Both the position numbers and the translations under genes were made by a program. Source: Cryomorphaceae bacterium (lineage in GTDB: Bacteria; Bacteroidota; Bacteroidia; Flavobacteriales; Schleiferiaceae). From it: 16,220 bases of DNA. The stretch spans positions 1 to 16,220 of the forward strand of contig JABMNC010000152.1 of NCBI GenBank assembly GCA_013205365.1, given 5' to 3'. Below the pieces are notes generated by a model that was given only the letters and a program-made list of their open reading frames with translations, was not told the DNA's origin and did no database searches. Positions 7,221-15,305 of this stretch are shown here, one piece after another; positions within the stretch are counted from its first letter, which is position 1, and every line of letters starts with the position of its first letter.

Positions 7221-7570
7221 CAATCCAGGTGCAGGAAGGACTTTTTGGCCTCGAGCTGTTCGCGGCTTTCGACGTGGTCTTCGTCAGGAACGCAGCAGTC
7301 CACCGGGCAAACCTCGGCACACTGAGGAGTCTCGTGAAATCCTACGCATTCCGTGCACTTGTCGGTCACAATAAAGTAGTATTCAAAACTCACGGGCTCC
7401 TGAGCGGTGGCCGCGTCGGTTTGGAGGCCGCTCTTGCTGACAAGATCGCCCTGAAGTTTGGTTCCGTCGGCAAAACGCCATTCCATGCCGCCCTCATAAA
7501 TGGCATTATTGGGGCACTCAGCTTCGCATGCTCCGCAATTGATGCACTCGTCGGTAATCGTGATGGCCAT
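7220..7570 (-). CDS. 2[4Fe-4S] dicluster ferredoxin (Alvin type)
   Basis: This is a 116-residue cytosolic electron carrier. The first cluster motif is CINCGACEAECP near residues 10-21. The second is CTECVGFHETPQCAEVCP, where the second and third cysteines are eight residues apart, not the usual two. That longer loop marks Allochromatium-type ferredoxins, which have two clusters of very different, low potential. The chain continues about 30 residues after the second cluster. The ATG at 7570 begins MAITITDECINCG, the standard family start. The longer reading to 7798 runs into the opposite-strand gene and is rejected. It leads the minus-strand serine block and is divergent from a LuxC-type reductase. 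Its redox partner is unknown. Confidence 0.94.
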   Translation of the reverse strand: MAITITDECINCGACEAECPNNAIYEGGMEWRFADGTKLQGDLVSKSGLQTDAATAQEPVSFEYYFIVTDKCTECVGFHETPQCAEVCPVDCCVPDEDHVESREQLEAKKSFLHLD

Positions 7571-7580
7571 TCTTAAAGCG

Positions 7581-7588
7581 TACTTTTG
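7581..7588 (+). promoter_or_regulatory. -7 box for the acyl-CoA reductase gene
   Basis: TACTTTTG matches the Bacteroidota -7 consensus TAnnTTTG exactly. Transcription would begin near 7595, giving a leader of about 28 bases to the ATG at 7623. I see no TTTG-like -33 element at the usual distance, so the call rests on the -7 box and position. Confidence 0.55.
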
Positions 7589-7595
7589 TGAGGGC

Positions 7596-7603
7596 CAAAG
7601 ATA
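7596..7603 (-). promoter_or_regulatory. -7 box for the ferredoxin-serine block
   Basis: TATCTTTG on the minus strand is an exact TAnnTTTG match. Transcription would begin near 7589, about 19 bases before the ferredoxin ATG at 7570. No clear -33 element is visible. The box lies inside the predicted leader of the opposite transcript, so the two promoters overlap. Confidence 0.55.
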
Positions 7604-7622
7604 CGCCCATTTAGCTGCCCTA

Positions 7623-8627
7623 ATGCCCGAATCCACCCCGCTCGACGACCGTTTTTTTGTTCTTGAACAGCTCGGACGAGCCCTCGAAAGCCTAATCGAC
7701 GACAACGATTTGTTGGCGGAGGCTTCGGCGCGGAATCCATGGTTTGCCCCAGCATTTACCGCGGACGCCCTCGGCGCATGGAGTCGAGTTCTGACCAAGC
7801 AAACCTTGGCTGCCTGGAAGTCCCATTGGCCTAAGACGGATATCTCGCCTAAAACGGTAGGCCTTGTGGGCGCGGGAAACCTGCCCTTAGTGGCCCTTCA
7901 CGACCTGCTTTGCATCTACTTGGCCGGCCATCGGCTTCGCTTTAAGCCCTCCTCAGACGACCCTATTTTGACCCGGACCGTGATGGACCTGCTTCAAAAG
8001 CTCGACCCCAGCGCCGACCTGCAAAGTGCGGAGCGCATGAACGGGGTAGAGGCCCTCATCGCCACGGGCGGCGACCAAGCAGTGGCGCACTTTGATCAGT
8101 ATTTTTCTGGGATTCCGCGCATCCTTCGGGGGCCGCGCACCTCTGCGGCGGTGCTCACCCAAGACAGCACCGACGCCGAACTCGATGCTCTTGCCGACGA
8201 TCTCTTTCGCTACTTTGGCCGCGGCTGCCGCAGCGTTACCCACCTGGCCATTGAGCAAGGCTTTGACCTGCAGCGCCTCTTTGCGTCTTGGGTGAAGTGG
8301 GCGCACTTGGCCCAGCACGCCCGTTATGGCTCCAACTACGACTACTACCGGGCCCTGTTCATGCTCAACCGCGAGCCCTTTTTAGAAAACAACTGGACCC
8401 TGCTGCGAGAGCACCCTACCCTCAAGCCGCCCCTTTCGGTGCTGCACTATTCCCAGCATGCCACGGCAGCAGAGGCTGAGTCCTGGCTCGATGCCCAGTC
8501 AGACCAGCTACAAACGACCGTTGGCCGCGGGAGGACCCCTTTTGGCCAAAGTCAGTTCCCCAGCCTTTGGGACTATGCCGACGGCAGGGATACTCCGGCT
8601 TTTTTAGCCAGCCTCGGGGCACAATAA
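7623..8627 (+). CDS. LuxC-like acyl-CoA reductase
   Basis: This 334-residue protein belongs to the LuxC/acyl-CoA reductase branch of the aldehyde dehydrogenase superfamily, which reduces acyl-CoA or acyl-enzyme to fatty aldehyde with NADPH. The nucleotide-binding region shows VGLVGAGNLPLVALHDLL (79-96), then RFKPSSDDP. The candidate catalytic cysteine is C202 in YFGRGCRSVTHL, a strongly conserved context in this family. The C-terminus has FGQSQFPSLWDYADG. It is shorter than LuxC of luminous bacteria, as is usual for Bacteroidota homologues. No luxA, luxB, luxD or luxE is nearby, so light production is not implied. The ATG at 7623 lies after the -7 box. The longer in-frame start at 7500 is antisense to the ferredoxin. 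Its substrate is unknown. Confidence 0.85.
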   Translation: MPESTPLDDRFFVLEQLGRALESLIDDNDLLAEASARNPWFAPAFTADALGAWSRVLTKQTLAAWKSHWPKTDISPKTVGLVGAGNLPLVALHDLLCIYLAGHRLRFKPSSDDPILTRTVMDLLQKLDPSADLQSAERMNGVEALIATGGDQAVAHFDQYFSGIPRILRGPRTSAAVLTQDSTDAELDALADDLFRYFGRGCRSVTHLAIEQGFDLQRLFASWVKWAHLAQHARYGSNYDYYRALFMLNREPFLENNWTLLREHPTLKPPLSVLHYSQHATAAEAESWLDAQSDQLQTTVGRGRTPFGQSQFPSLWDYADGRDTPAFLASLGAQ

Positions 8628-8661
8628 AGCTTTTGGGGTCCGCGCCCTTTAAATGAACCGC

Positions 8662-10149
8662 TTAAAGCGTTTCAATGGCGCCTGCGTCCGCAGGAATTGG
8701 GCGGACTTGCCCAAGCGCATCGATCGGAACCAATCCGGTCGCCCCAGGCCAGCCAATTCCCAGCGCCGCAGAACCCAACTTAAGTCGGTAGTCGTATTCT
8801 GATGCGGATTCAAATAGGGCTGGGCTGTTGAAGATGCATCCGCCAAAGCGCGCCGGGTCGGTCACGTCGTAGGCGGCAGTGCTCGGGAAGCGGTTGAGCT
8901 TGAGGAGCGACCCCTCGAATCGGTAGTTGAATGCTGCTTGGCTCCCGTGGCCAAAGCCGATCTCGGATTCCAGCCCTCCGTCAATAATGCAGTTGCGAAA
9001 GTCGGCCTGCAGCAATCCGCGGTACCGAAAGGTCCCCGTCCCGTCGTCGTATCGGTTGAAAAGTCCGACCGAGGGGGTTGAACGAGCGCCCGGAAAGTTA
9101 TTGGAAAAGGTGCAGTGGTCGGCCTCCAATCGCCCGCCCAGGGTATAAACCTGGTAAAGTCCGGAGTTGGCCAAAACGCTGTTCTCGAGGCGGACTCTTC
9201 CGTGGCCGCTGTAGACGGCGGCACGGCTAAAGTCGGTCACTCGGCTTCGCCTAAGGATTAAGTTAAAGGGCTCGCCCTCGGCCACGCTGTCGCAGCGGAT
9301 GCCCAGGGTCCCGTTGCGTATCCATGCGTTTTGAATTTCGGCTCGGGCCCCGCGCTGTATGAAGATTCCGCCTAAAAGTCCGCCCCATTGCCCAGCGATG
9401 TCGCGGTAGAAGGGTTCGAGCCGGTCGCCTTGAAGGAGCACAGGGTTTTCAAAGCTTCCGGCATTGGCTGCGTCCACCCGAAGGGTTCCGCCCGAAGAAA
9501 TCCACAGGCCAGAACCGCTGTGAAAGTGCACGCGGGCCCCGGCGCTAATGTCGAGGGTGGCCGCGCTGTCGACCACGGCGTAGCCATAGACCACGTGGGG
9601 CTTGTCGGAACCCCATACTTCGTTGGGCCCAAGCATTACATAGGGAATTAGAAGGTCCGCAAAGGGTGGATCCTGCCTTATAGTAAGGACTCGATTGGGG
9701 TAGTGAAAGTGCGCGTCCCAGGCCAAAGCCACGAGGTAGACGTTTTGTGAAAAACTTCCCTGCTCGATGCGCAGAGAGTCCTCCCAAAGCATTTCGCCGT
9801 CGCCACGGGGGGCGGTGGTCTCTACAAAAATCCAGATGCTGTCTCCTGCGGCAACCACCACATTCTCGAGCTCAGGGCCCGGCTGGCCGTTGGCATTAAA
9901 GCGGAACGGGGATTCGCTGCCCCTGCCGAGGCTAATGCGGCTTAGGTTGACGTCGTAGCTGCTCGGGTTGACCAGCCTAATGCTGCGGGTCGAGCTGCCC
10001 ACGGTGGCAAAAACGGTGTCGAGAAATACCGTGTCTTGGCTGCGGACCAGGCCTACGGGCTCTGGGGCAAAGCGGTACTCAGGCCGGCAGGCAGCCAGGG
10101 CAAAGACCAGGAGTAGGGCCAGGCTTAGTAGGTTCTTAAGGGGTTTCAA
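8662..10149 (-). CDS. Lipoprotein with predicted right-handed beta-helix domain
   Basis: This is a 495-residue predicted lipoprotein. The signal is MKPLKN plus a hydrophobic core, then the lipobox LAAC with lipidated C21. Residues 38-140 look like an immunoglobulin-like, choice-of-anchor or ASH-type sandwich (DTVFATVGSSTRSIRLVNP, then NVVVAAGDSIWIFVE). Residues about 195-450 carry short repeated strand-turn units with N-x-x-x-G and ARVHFHSGSGLWISSGGTL patterns, as in parallel beta-helix proteins. The start is TTG at 10149. No ATG or GTG gives this signal peptide, and no other start lies upstream in frame. A surface or periplasmic role is likely. Substrate binding or polysaccharide cleavage cannot be claimed, because no catalytic set is evident. 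It converges on the acyl-CoA reductase gene 34 bases away. Confidence 0.85.
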   Translation of the reverse strand: MKPLKNLLSLALLLVFALAACRPEYRFAPEPVGLVRSQDTVFLDTVFATVGSSTRSIRLVNPSSYDVNLSRISLGRGSESPFRFNANGQPGPELENVVVAAGDSIWIFVETTAPRGDGEMLWEDSLRIEQGSFSQNVYLVALAWDAHFHYPNRVLTIRQDPPFADLLIPYVMLGPNEVWGSDKPHVVYGYAVVDSAATLDISAGARVHFHSGSGLWISSGGTLRVDAANAGSFENPVLLQGDRLEPFYRDIAGQWGGLLGGIFIQRGARAEIQNAWIRNGTLGIRCDSVAEGEPFNLILRRSRVTDFSRAAVYSGHGRVRLENSVLANSGLYQVYTLGGRLEADHCTFSNNFPGARSTPSVGLFNRYDDGTGTFRYRGLLQADFRNCIIDGGLESEIGFGHGSQAAFNYRFEGSLLKLNRFPSTAAYDVTDPARFGGCIFNSPALFESASEYDYRLKLGSAALGIGWPGATGLVPIDALGQVRPIPADAGAIETL

Positions 10150-10269
10150 AGGGTCTTGAAAGTCATGGTTGGGAGCAGCAAAGTTCGGTAAGGCATTACC
10201 CTTCTTGGTACGGTCAAAGTCAAAGGCTTGTTTTCACAAGGAAATTAGGCTATCAAACAAACTATTTTG

Positions 10270-10277
10270 TACATTTG
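10270..10277 (+). promoter_or_regulatory. -7 box for the rpmE2-glmU-lon-porQ-cmk run
   Basis: TACATTTG is an exact TAnnTTTG match and lies 53 bases before the rpmE2 ATG. Transcription would begin near 10284. It is the only good promoter signal I found before the five-gene run. The remainder of the 181-base gap (10150-10330) holds no other gene. A -33 TTTG at normal spacing is not evident. Confidence 0.65.
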
Positions 10278-10294
10278 CCCTCCGCAAAAAATGG

Positions 10295-10316
10295 GGATCG
10301 GGCCAAATCTCGATCC
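10295..10316 (+). promoter_or_regulatory. Strong hairpin in the rpmE2 leader
   Basis: The arms GGATCGGG (10295-10302) and CTCGATCC (10309-10316) form an 8-bp stem with one G-U pair and a CCAAAT loop. It lies between the predicted transcription start near 10284 and the rpmE2 ATG at 10331. An A-rich stretch follows it (10317-10327). The position suits a ribosomal-protein leader. On the minus strand it is followed by a T6 run, so a terminator of antisense transcription is an alternative. Confidence 0.5.
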
Positions 10317-10330
10317 AAAACAACAAAGCG

Positions 10331-10582
10331 ATGAAAGAAAACCTACACCCCACCAACTACCGCGTCTGTGCCTTTAAAGACATGGGCACCGGAGACGTTA
10401 CCCTAATTCGCAGCTGCGCCAACGCCAAAGACACCTTTGAGGTAGATGGCGTTGCCTACCCTTTGGTAAAGATGGAAGTGTCGAGCTACTCGCACCCCTT
10501 TTACACCGGCAAGCATAAGCTGCTTGATACCGCAGGCCGTGTGGACAAGTTCCGCAACCGCTACGCGAAATTCACGAAGTAA
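10331..10582 (+). CDS. rpmE2: Ribosomal protein L31, type B (zinc-free)
   Basis: This is an 83-residue protein of the large ribosomal subunit that bridges toward the small subunit. It begins MKENLHPTNYRVCAFKD and includes SYSHPFYTGKHK and GRVDKFRNRYAKF, both typical of L31. It has only two cysteines (13 and 29) and lacks the paired CxxC motifs of the zinc-binding form, so it is the type B paralogue. In several bacteria the zinc-free form takes over under zinc limitation. In Bacteroidota it is commonly the standard copy, so zinc control should not be assumed. The ATG at 10331 is the only family-like start. Earlier in-frame codons are upstream of the -7 box. It leads a tight five-gene run. Confidence 0.96.
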   Translation: MKENLHPTNYRVCAFKDMGTGDVTLIRSCANAKDTFEVDGVAYPLVKMEVSSYSHPFYTGKHKLLDTAGRVDKFRNRYAKFTK

Positions 10583-10600
10583 GCCTTTAACTTAGTGGAG

Positions 10601-11776
10601 ATGCATTACATCTTCCACGATGGCGACGAGCGCGATACGCTCAAGCCCCTCACCTGGACTCGTCCGGTTGCAGACCTGCGCTTGGGTATTCTTACGCTTC
10701 GCGAGAAATGGCTGCTTAGGCTCCCCAAGTCAAGCTTTTCCTACCGCTCCGCTCCCTACTTGGGCGGACTTTTTAATTTGGTGCAGCCCCCCGCGGAGCA
10801 GCGATGCCATCTGCGTGCAGCAGCCCTAGCAGGCCAAGAACTGGTCGACGCGGTGCAGGCTCTGCGGCCGGGCCAAAAGCTGGTGGATGCCCAGGGAGAA
10901 TGGCTTGCCAGCCTCGGGGACGACGCCAATGAAGCCGTTGTTTTCAGGGCTAAAGTGCACATGGTCCGAAGGCCTTTTGACCTGTTTTCACTCAACGCAG
11001 AAGCGATAGAGGCCGACTTTGACCTCCTGACGCGCGGACGCAGCTCGGCTCCGCTGAGCAGCACCAATACCCTGATTGGGGATCGCATTTTTGCGGAACC
11101 AGGCGCCTTGGTCGAAGCCAGTGTGCTCAACAGCCGCAGCGGAGCCATTTACCTGGGTGCCGGCAGCGAAATCATGGAGGGCAGCCTGGTGCGAGGAGCT
11201 CTGGCCCTTTGCGAGGGTTCTCAGCTCAAGATGGGATCCAAAATTTATGGCGCCACGACGGTTGGCCCAGGCAGTAGGGTGGGCGGCGAGGTCAATAACT
11301 GCCTATTCTGGGGCAACAGCAACAAGGGGCACGACGGCTTTTTGGGCAATGCCGTGCTCGGTGAGTGGTGCAACCTCGGTGCCGACACTAACAACTCCAA
11401 CCTTAAAAACGACTACAGCGAGGTCAAGCTATGGAGCTATTCCAGCGGTCGTTTTGAACCTACCGGACTGCAGTTCTGCGGTCTTGTGATGGGCGACCAC
11501 AGCAAGGCCGGCATCAACACGATGTTCAACACGGGTACCGTGGTAGGCGTTGCCTGCAACGTTTTTGGCGCTGGTTTCGCACGCAACTTTATTGCGGACT
11601 TCTCCTGGGGCGGACCTCAGGGTATGACTGAGTACCGTATTGACAAGGTTCTTGCCACCACAGAGCGTGTTTTGGCGCGCCGCGGGCTTAGCCTGGAGCA
11701 AACGACTACCGACATTTTGTCTGAAATTTTTGCTCAAACGGCTTCCTTGCGGACTGGCACAACCATTGCCCAGTAA
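10601..11776 (+). CDS. Alternative Bacteroidetes GlmU-family protein
   Basis: This is a 391-residue protein of the alternative GlmU group, annotated as a putative UDP-N-acetylglucosamine diphosphorylase/glucosamine-1-phosphate acetyltransferase or sugar nucleotidyltransferase. The N-terminal part has the group signature LKPLTWTRPVADLRLGILT at 14-32 and lacks the classic LAAGxGTRM loop. From about residue 157 a left-handed beta-helix of hexapeptide repeats follows, including IYLGAGSEIMEGSLVRG, KIYGATTVGPGSRVGGEV and NKGHDGFLGNAVLGEWCNLG. H243 in NKGHDG is a candidate catalytic residue. The product UDP-GlcNAc would feed peptidoglycan and LPS. I use ATG 10601, and GTG two codons earlier is possible. 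It lies 18 bases after rpmE2 and 7 before lon. Confidence 0.88.
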   Translation: MHYIFHDGDERDTLKPLTWTRPVADLRLGILTLREKWLLRLPKSSFSYRSAPYLGGLFNLVQPPAEQRCHLRAAALAGQELVDAVQALRPGQKLVDAQGEWLASLGDDANEAVVFRAKVHMVRRPFDLFSLNAEAIEADFDLLTRGRSSAPLSSTNTLIGDRIFAEPGALVEASVLNSRSGAIYLGAGSEIMEGSLVRGALALCEGSQLKMGSKIYGATTVGPGSRVGGEVNNCLFWGNSNKGHDGFLGNAVLGEWCNLGADTNNSNLKNDYSEVKLWSYSSGRFEPTGLQFCGLVMGDHSKAGINTMFNTGTVVGVACNVFGAGFARNFIADFSWGGPQGMTEYRIDKVLATTERVLARRGLSLEQTTTDILSEIFAQTASLRTGTTIAQ

Positions 11777-11783
11777 ACGGCCT

Positions 11784-14288
11784 ATGGAATTCACACGTTT
11801 TTCGCTCCTGTCTGAGGATACGGACCAAATACCGCTAATCACCAACGAAGAAGACAACTCAGTTCCCGAGGCGGATCTTGCCTTAGAACTTGCCCTGCTG
11901 CCGCTTCGCAACACGGTTCAGTTCCCCGGGGTGGTGAGTCCCATCACGGCCGGACGCGACAAGTCCATTCTTCTTTTGCAGGAGGCACAGAAGGGCACCA
12001 AGCTTTTTGGGGTGGTTTCGCAGCGCAATGCTGACACTGAAACGCCCACAGCAGAGGACCTCTACAAGGTTGGAACCCTCGTGCACATGGTCAAGTCCTT
12101 CCGAATGCCCGACGGCAACATTACGGCCATTTTGCAGGGCAAGCGACGCTTTCGTATTCTTGAAATTCTCGGAGACGAGCCCTACCACCGCGCCCGAGTG
12201 GAGTATTTGGACGAGGCGGTCCCCGCAGGCGACGACACCGAGTTTAAGGCCCTAATGTCTACGATTCGCGAGCTTTCCCTAGAAATTATTCAGGAGAGTC
12301 CCAACATTCCAACCGAGGCGCAGGTCGCCGTAAAGAATATTGAGTCCGATACTTTTTTGCTGCATTTTATTGCCAGCAATACCAATCTTCAGGTAGACGA
12401 AAAGCAGTTGCTCCTCGAAGAAGACGACCTCAAGCGCCGGGCCCAGCAGGTGCTCAAGCACATCAGTCAGGAGAAGCATTTGCTCGAGGTTAAAAACGAT
12501 ATTGTCAATAAGGTTCGCACGGAATTTGACCACCAGCAGCGCGAGTATTTTTTGCAGCAGCAGATGCGCACCATTCAAGAGGAACTCGGGGGCAACAGTT
12601 TTGAGGCTGAATTTGAGGTTTTTCGGCAGCGTTCTTCTGAAAAAAATTGGCCCGCGGAGGCGGCTCAGCACTTTGAAAAGGAGCTTGTGCGCCTTCAACG
12701 CATGAATCCGCAGGTGCCCGATTTTGGAATTCAGCGCAACTATTTGGAGCTCATGCTCGACCTTCCCTGGAGTCATGTGGTCAAGGACCGTCACGACCTC
12801 AAGAAGGCCCGACGCATTCTCGACAGGGATCATTTTGGCTTGGAGAAGGTCAAGGAGCGCATTCTAGAGCACCTTGCTGTACTGGCGCTCAAGGGCGACC
12901 TTAAAAGTCCGATTCTTTGCCTGCACGGACCTCCGGGGGTGGGTAAGACCTCGCTGGGCCGCTCCGTGGCCGAAGCACTGGGGCGTCCCTATGTGCGCAT
13001 GTCGCTTGGAGGAATGCGTGACGAGGCAGAGATTCGCGGGCACCGCAAGACCTACATTGGAGCCATGCCGGGCCGCATTCTGCAGCAGATCAAGAAGGCA
13101 GGGGTCTCCAACCCGGTCATGGTTCTTGACGAGATCGACAAGCTGGGTATGGGTTCGCAGGGAGATCCGTCGAGCGCGCTGCTTGAGGTTCTTGACCCAG
13201 AACAAAACCACAGTTTTCACGACCATTTTCTCGAGATGGGCTACGACCTGTCGAAGGTTCTTTTTATAGCAACAGCCAATAACCTGGGCGGAATTCAGCC
13301 CGCCCTGCGCGACCGAATGGAACTCATTGAGGTCACGGGCTACACCCGCGAAGAAAAGGTTAAAATTGCCCAAAACCACTTGATGCCCAAGCAGCTGCGC
13401 GAGCATGGCCTGGGGCCCAAGGAACTCAAGCTCGATAGTTCTACGGCCGCTGCTTTGATTGAGGGCTACACGCGGGAATCAGGCGTGCGAAGGCTTGACC
13501 AGCGCATTGCCAAACTCATTCGCAGGGCTGCCCTGGCAAAGGCCGAAGGCAAGGAATTCCCAGGTAAGCCCACAGTGGCAGACCTTACCAAGATTATGGG
13601 AGTGGCACGCTTTCGCAAGGACGATTATGCCGACGAGGGTCTTGCAGGCGTAGCCACCGGCCTCGCATGGACCCCCGTGGGCGGAGAAATTTTGTACCTA
13701 GAATCTACGATTGCTCCGGGGACCGGTCGACTCAGTATTACCGGGAACCTCGGCGACGTCATGAAGGAGTCGGCCACCCTTGCCATGACCTTCTTAAAGG
13801 CAAACGCCGCCGAATTTGGTTTGGAGCCGGAGCATTTTAGTCAGTACGACGTGCACCTCCACGTGCCCGAAGGTGCCGTTCCCAAAGACGGTCCCTCGGC
13901 TGGAATTGCGCTGCTAACCGCATTGACTTCGCTCTTTACCCAGCGCAAAGTTCGCAATGCATTGGCACTTAGCGGCGAAATCACCCTGCGAGGCAAGGTG
14001 CTCCCTGTGGGCGGAATCCGCGAAAAACTGCTTGCAGCCAAGCGCGCGGGAATCAAAACGGTGCTAATGTGCGCCGACAACCAGCGCGACGTGAACGAGA
14101 TCCCCGCGGGATACCTCAAGGGCCTCGAGGTGCGCTACGTGCGGACCATGCGTGAGGTACTGGCCTACTCCGTGACCGACAAGAAGGTGAAGAATGCAAA
14201 GGTCCTGAGCATTCGCAAGCCTGCCACGACCGCTTCACCCGCGGAGGCTTCGCTGCTCGCATCCTCAGGAAGCCAGGGCAAATTGTAA
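11784..14288 (+). CDS. lon: ATP-dependent protease Lon
   Basis: This is an 834-residue cytosolic AAA+ protease for misfolded and regulatory proteins, active as a ring hexamer. The N-terminal LON domain begins near residue 34 (ELALLPLRNTVQFPG) after an acidic, probably flexible leader. A helical region covers about 230-350 (QQREYFLQQQMRTIQEELG). The AAA+ module has Walker A GPPGVGKT at 382-389, GGMRDEAEIRGHRKTYIGAM, and Walker B VMVLDEIDK. The protease domain has catalytic S705 in PKDGPSAGI and the partner K748 in REKLLAA, 43 residues apart as in E. coli Lon. The tail after about residue 800 is Ala/Ser/Lys rich and variable. The ATG at 11784 was chosen because the reading upstream to 11640 overlaps glmU out of frame. 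Confidence 0.97.
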   Translation: MEFTRFSLLSEDTDQIPLITNEEDNSVPEADLALELALLPLRNTVQFPGVVSPITAGRDKSILLLQEAQKGTKLFGVVSQRNADTETPTAEDLYKVGTLVHMVKSFRMPDGNITAILQGKRRFRILEILGDEPYHRARVEYLDEAVPAGDDTEFKALMSTIRELSLEIIQESPNIPTEAQVAVKNIESDTFLLHFIASNTNLQVDEKQLLLEEDDLKRRAQQVLKHISQEKHLLEVKNDIVNKVRTEFDHQQREYFLQQQMRTIQEELGGNSFEAEFEVFRQRSSEKNWPAEAAQHFEKELVRLQRMNPQVPDFGIQRNYLELMLDLPWSHVVKDRHDLKKARRILDRDHFGLEKVKERILEHLAVLALKGDLKSPILCLHGPPGVGKTSLGRSVAEALGRPYVRMSLGGMRDEAEIRGHRKTYIGAMPGRILQQIKKAGVSNPVMVLDEIDKLGMGSQGDPSSALLEVLDPEQNHSFHDHFLEMGYDLSKVLFIATANNLGGIQPALRDRMELIEVTGYTREEKVKIAQNHLMPKQLREHGLGPKELKLDSSTAAALIEGYTRESGVRRLDQRIAKLIRRAALAKAEGKEFPGKPTVADLTKIMGVARFRKDDYADEGLAGVATGLAWTPVGGEILYLESTIAPGTGRLSITGNLGDVMKESATLAMTFLKANAAEFGLEPEHFSQYDVHLHVPEGAVPKDGPSAGIALLTALTSLFTQRKVRNALALSGEITLRGKVLPVGGIREKLLAAKRAGIKTVLMCADNQRDVNEIPAGYLKGLEVRYVRTMREVLAYSVTDKKVKNAKVLSIRKPATTASPAEASLLASSGSQGKL

Positions 14289-14303
14289 CTTGGCCCTGTG
14301 GGA

Positions 14304-15305
14304 ATGCGACTTGCTCTGTTTTTGCTCGGCCTGCCGATGCTGGGCGCAGCCCAAACGCATTCATGGTCTACCATTAATACAGCGGGTTCTGCGCGCTGGT
14401 CCTCACTGGCTGGCGCGGCCTGGGCTCACCCTTCTGATGCGGCCTCGTCGACCTTCAACCCCTCACTGGCGGCCGGTTCTATGGGTCGGCAGATGGTCTT
14501 AAGCACAGGTTTGCTCCCGAGCGGACTCCGTTTGGGGCATATGAGTTTCGGATCGCAGCGTTCCGGCTGGTTTTATGCCTTGGGAGTGGACTACCTCAAT
14601 ACAGGCCTTATGCCCGAGACCAGTGAGGTCGGCGCGGTCCTCGGTGAATTTCGTTTTCAGGAGTCAAGACCTCGCCTCACCCTTGCCAGAAGCCTAGGGC
14701 TCAAGGGAGGGAACCAAATTTTATTGGGTGCTACGGTTCGTTGGACGCTTCAAACGGCTTCCAATTTTGTAGCGCAAGCCCTGAGTACTGACTTGGGAGC
14801 CACCTACGTAGCCGACAGCGGACGACTTCATGCCGCCTTGGTTTTACAGCATGCGGGCTTGAGTCTTGATCCGCTTGGGTCGACGCACGAGAGCCTGCCT
14901 ACGGCCCTGCACGCCGCAGTCAGCCGCAAGTTTCGATACGCTCCTTTTCGTCTGCATCTCGCAATGCGCGACCTTCAGCGCTGGGACTTGGCCGGCTACG
15001 ACCCTCTGCGGGAAGTCCGCGACCCATTGACTGGGCAAATTAACTACACGCCCCCGTCTTTTGCGAATCTTGCCCTGCGCCACCTTTCGGCTGCCGTGGA
15101 GGCAGAGCTCGGCGGTCGCCTGCGCGCTCAGGTTGGCTACGACTTTAGGCGCCAACTCGAGATGCAGCTGCCTACGCGCCGAACCAATGCAGGCCTAAGT
15201 TTTGGCTTTGGTTTAAAGGCAGGCAAAAGCCAGTTCCAGTGGTCGCAAAGCGTCTACCACGTGGCCGGACGGTTTACCCAGTTTTCCTTCAGTCGCAACC
15301 TATGA
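14304..15305 (+). CDS. porQ: Type IX secretion system outer-membrane protein PorQ
   Basis: This is a 333-residue secreted barrel-type protein. The signal peptide is MRLALFLLGLPMLGAA with cleavage before Q17. The mature part has the family layout: an early SARWSSLAGAAWAHPSDAA segment with NPSLA, then repeated beta strands (ALGVDYLNTG, LARSLGLKGGN, HAALVLQHAGL), and a final strand ending FTQFSFSRNL. PorQ takes part in the type IX secretion pathway and is reported to work with PorU, PorV and PorZ in processing and anchoring cargo at the surface. The PorQ-cmk pair is common in Bacteroidota, which supports the name. I use ATG 14304. GTG 14298 adds two residues. The stop overlaps cmk by ATGA. The sequence alone supports a barrel; the name rests partly on context. 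Confidence 0.78.
   Translation: MRLALFLLGLPMLGAAQTHSWSTINTAGSARWSSLAGAAWAHPSDAASSTFNPSLAAGSMGRQMVLSTGLLPSGLRLGHMSFGSQRSGWFYALGVDYLNTGLMPETSEVGAVLGEFRFQESRPRLTLARSLGLKGGNQILLGATVRWTLQTASNFVAQALSTDLGATYVADSGRLHAALVLQHAGLSLDPLGSTHESLPTALHAAVSRKFRYAPFRLHLAMRDLQRWDLAGYDPLREVRDPLTGQINYTPPSFANLALRHLSAAVEAELGGRLRAQVGYDFRRQLEMQLPTRRTNAGLSFGFGLKAGKSQFQWSQSVYHVAGRFTQFSFSRNL

Noticed and set aside
7500..7622. In-frame N-terminal extension of the acyl-CoA reductase
   Set aside because: It lies over the ferredoxin gene on the opposite strand and upstream of the -7 box, and its residues do not resemble the family. ATG 7623 is preferred.
8655..8673. Palindrome CGCTT-A-AAGCG with flanking GAA/TTC as a bidirectional terminator between the convergent genes
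   Set aside because: The loop is too small for the full stem to form, there is a mismatch, and no clean T-run follows on either strand.
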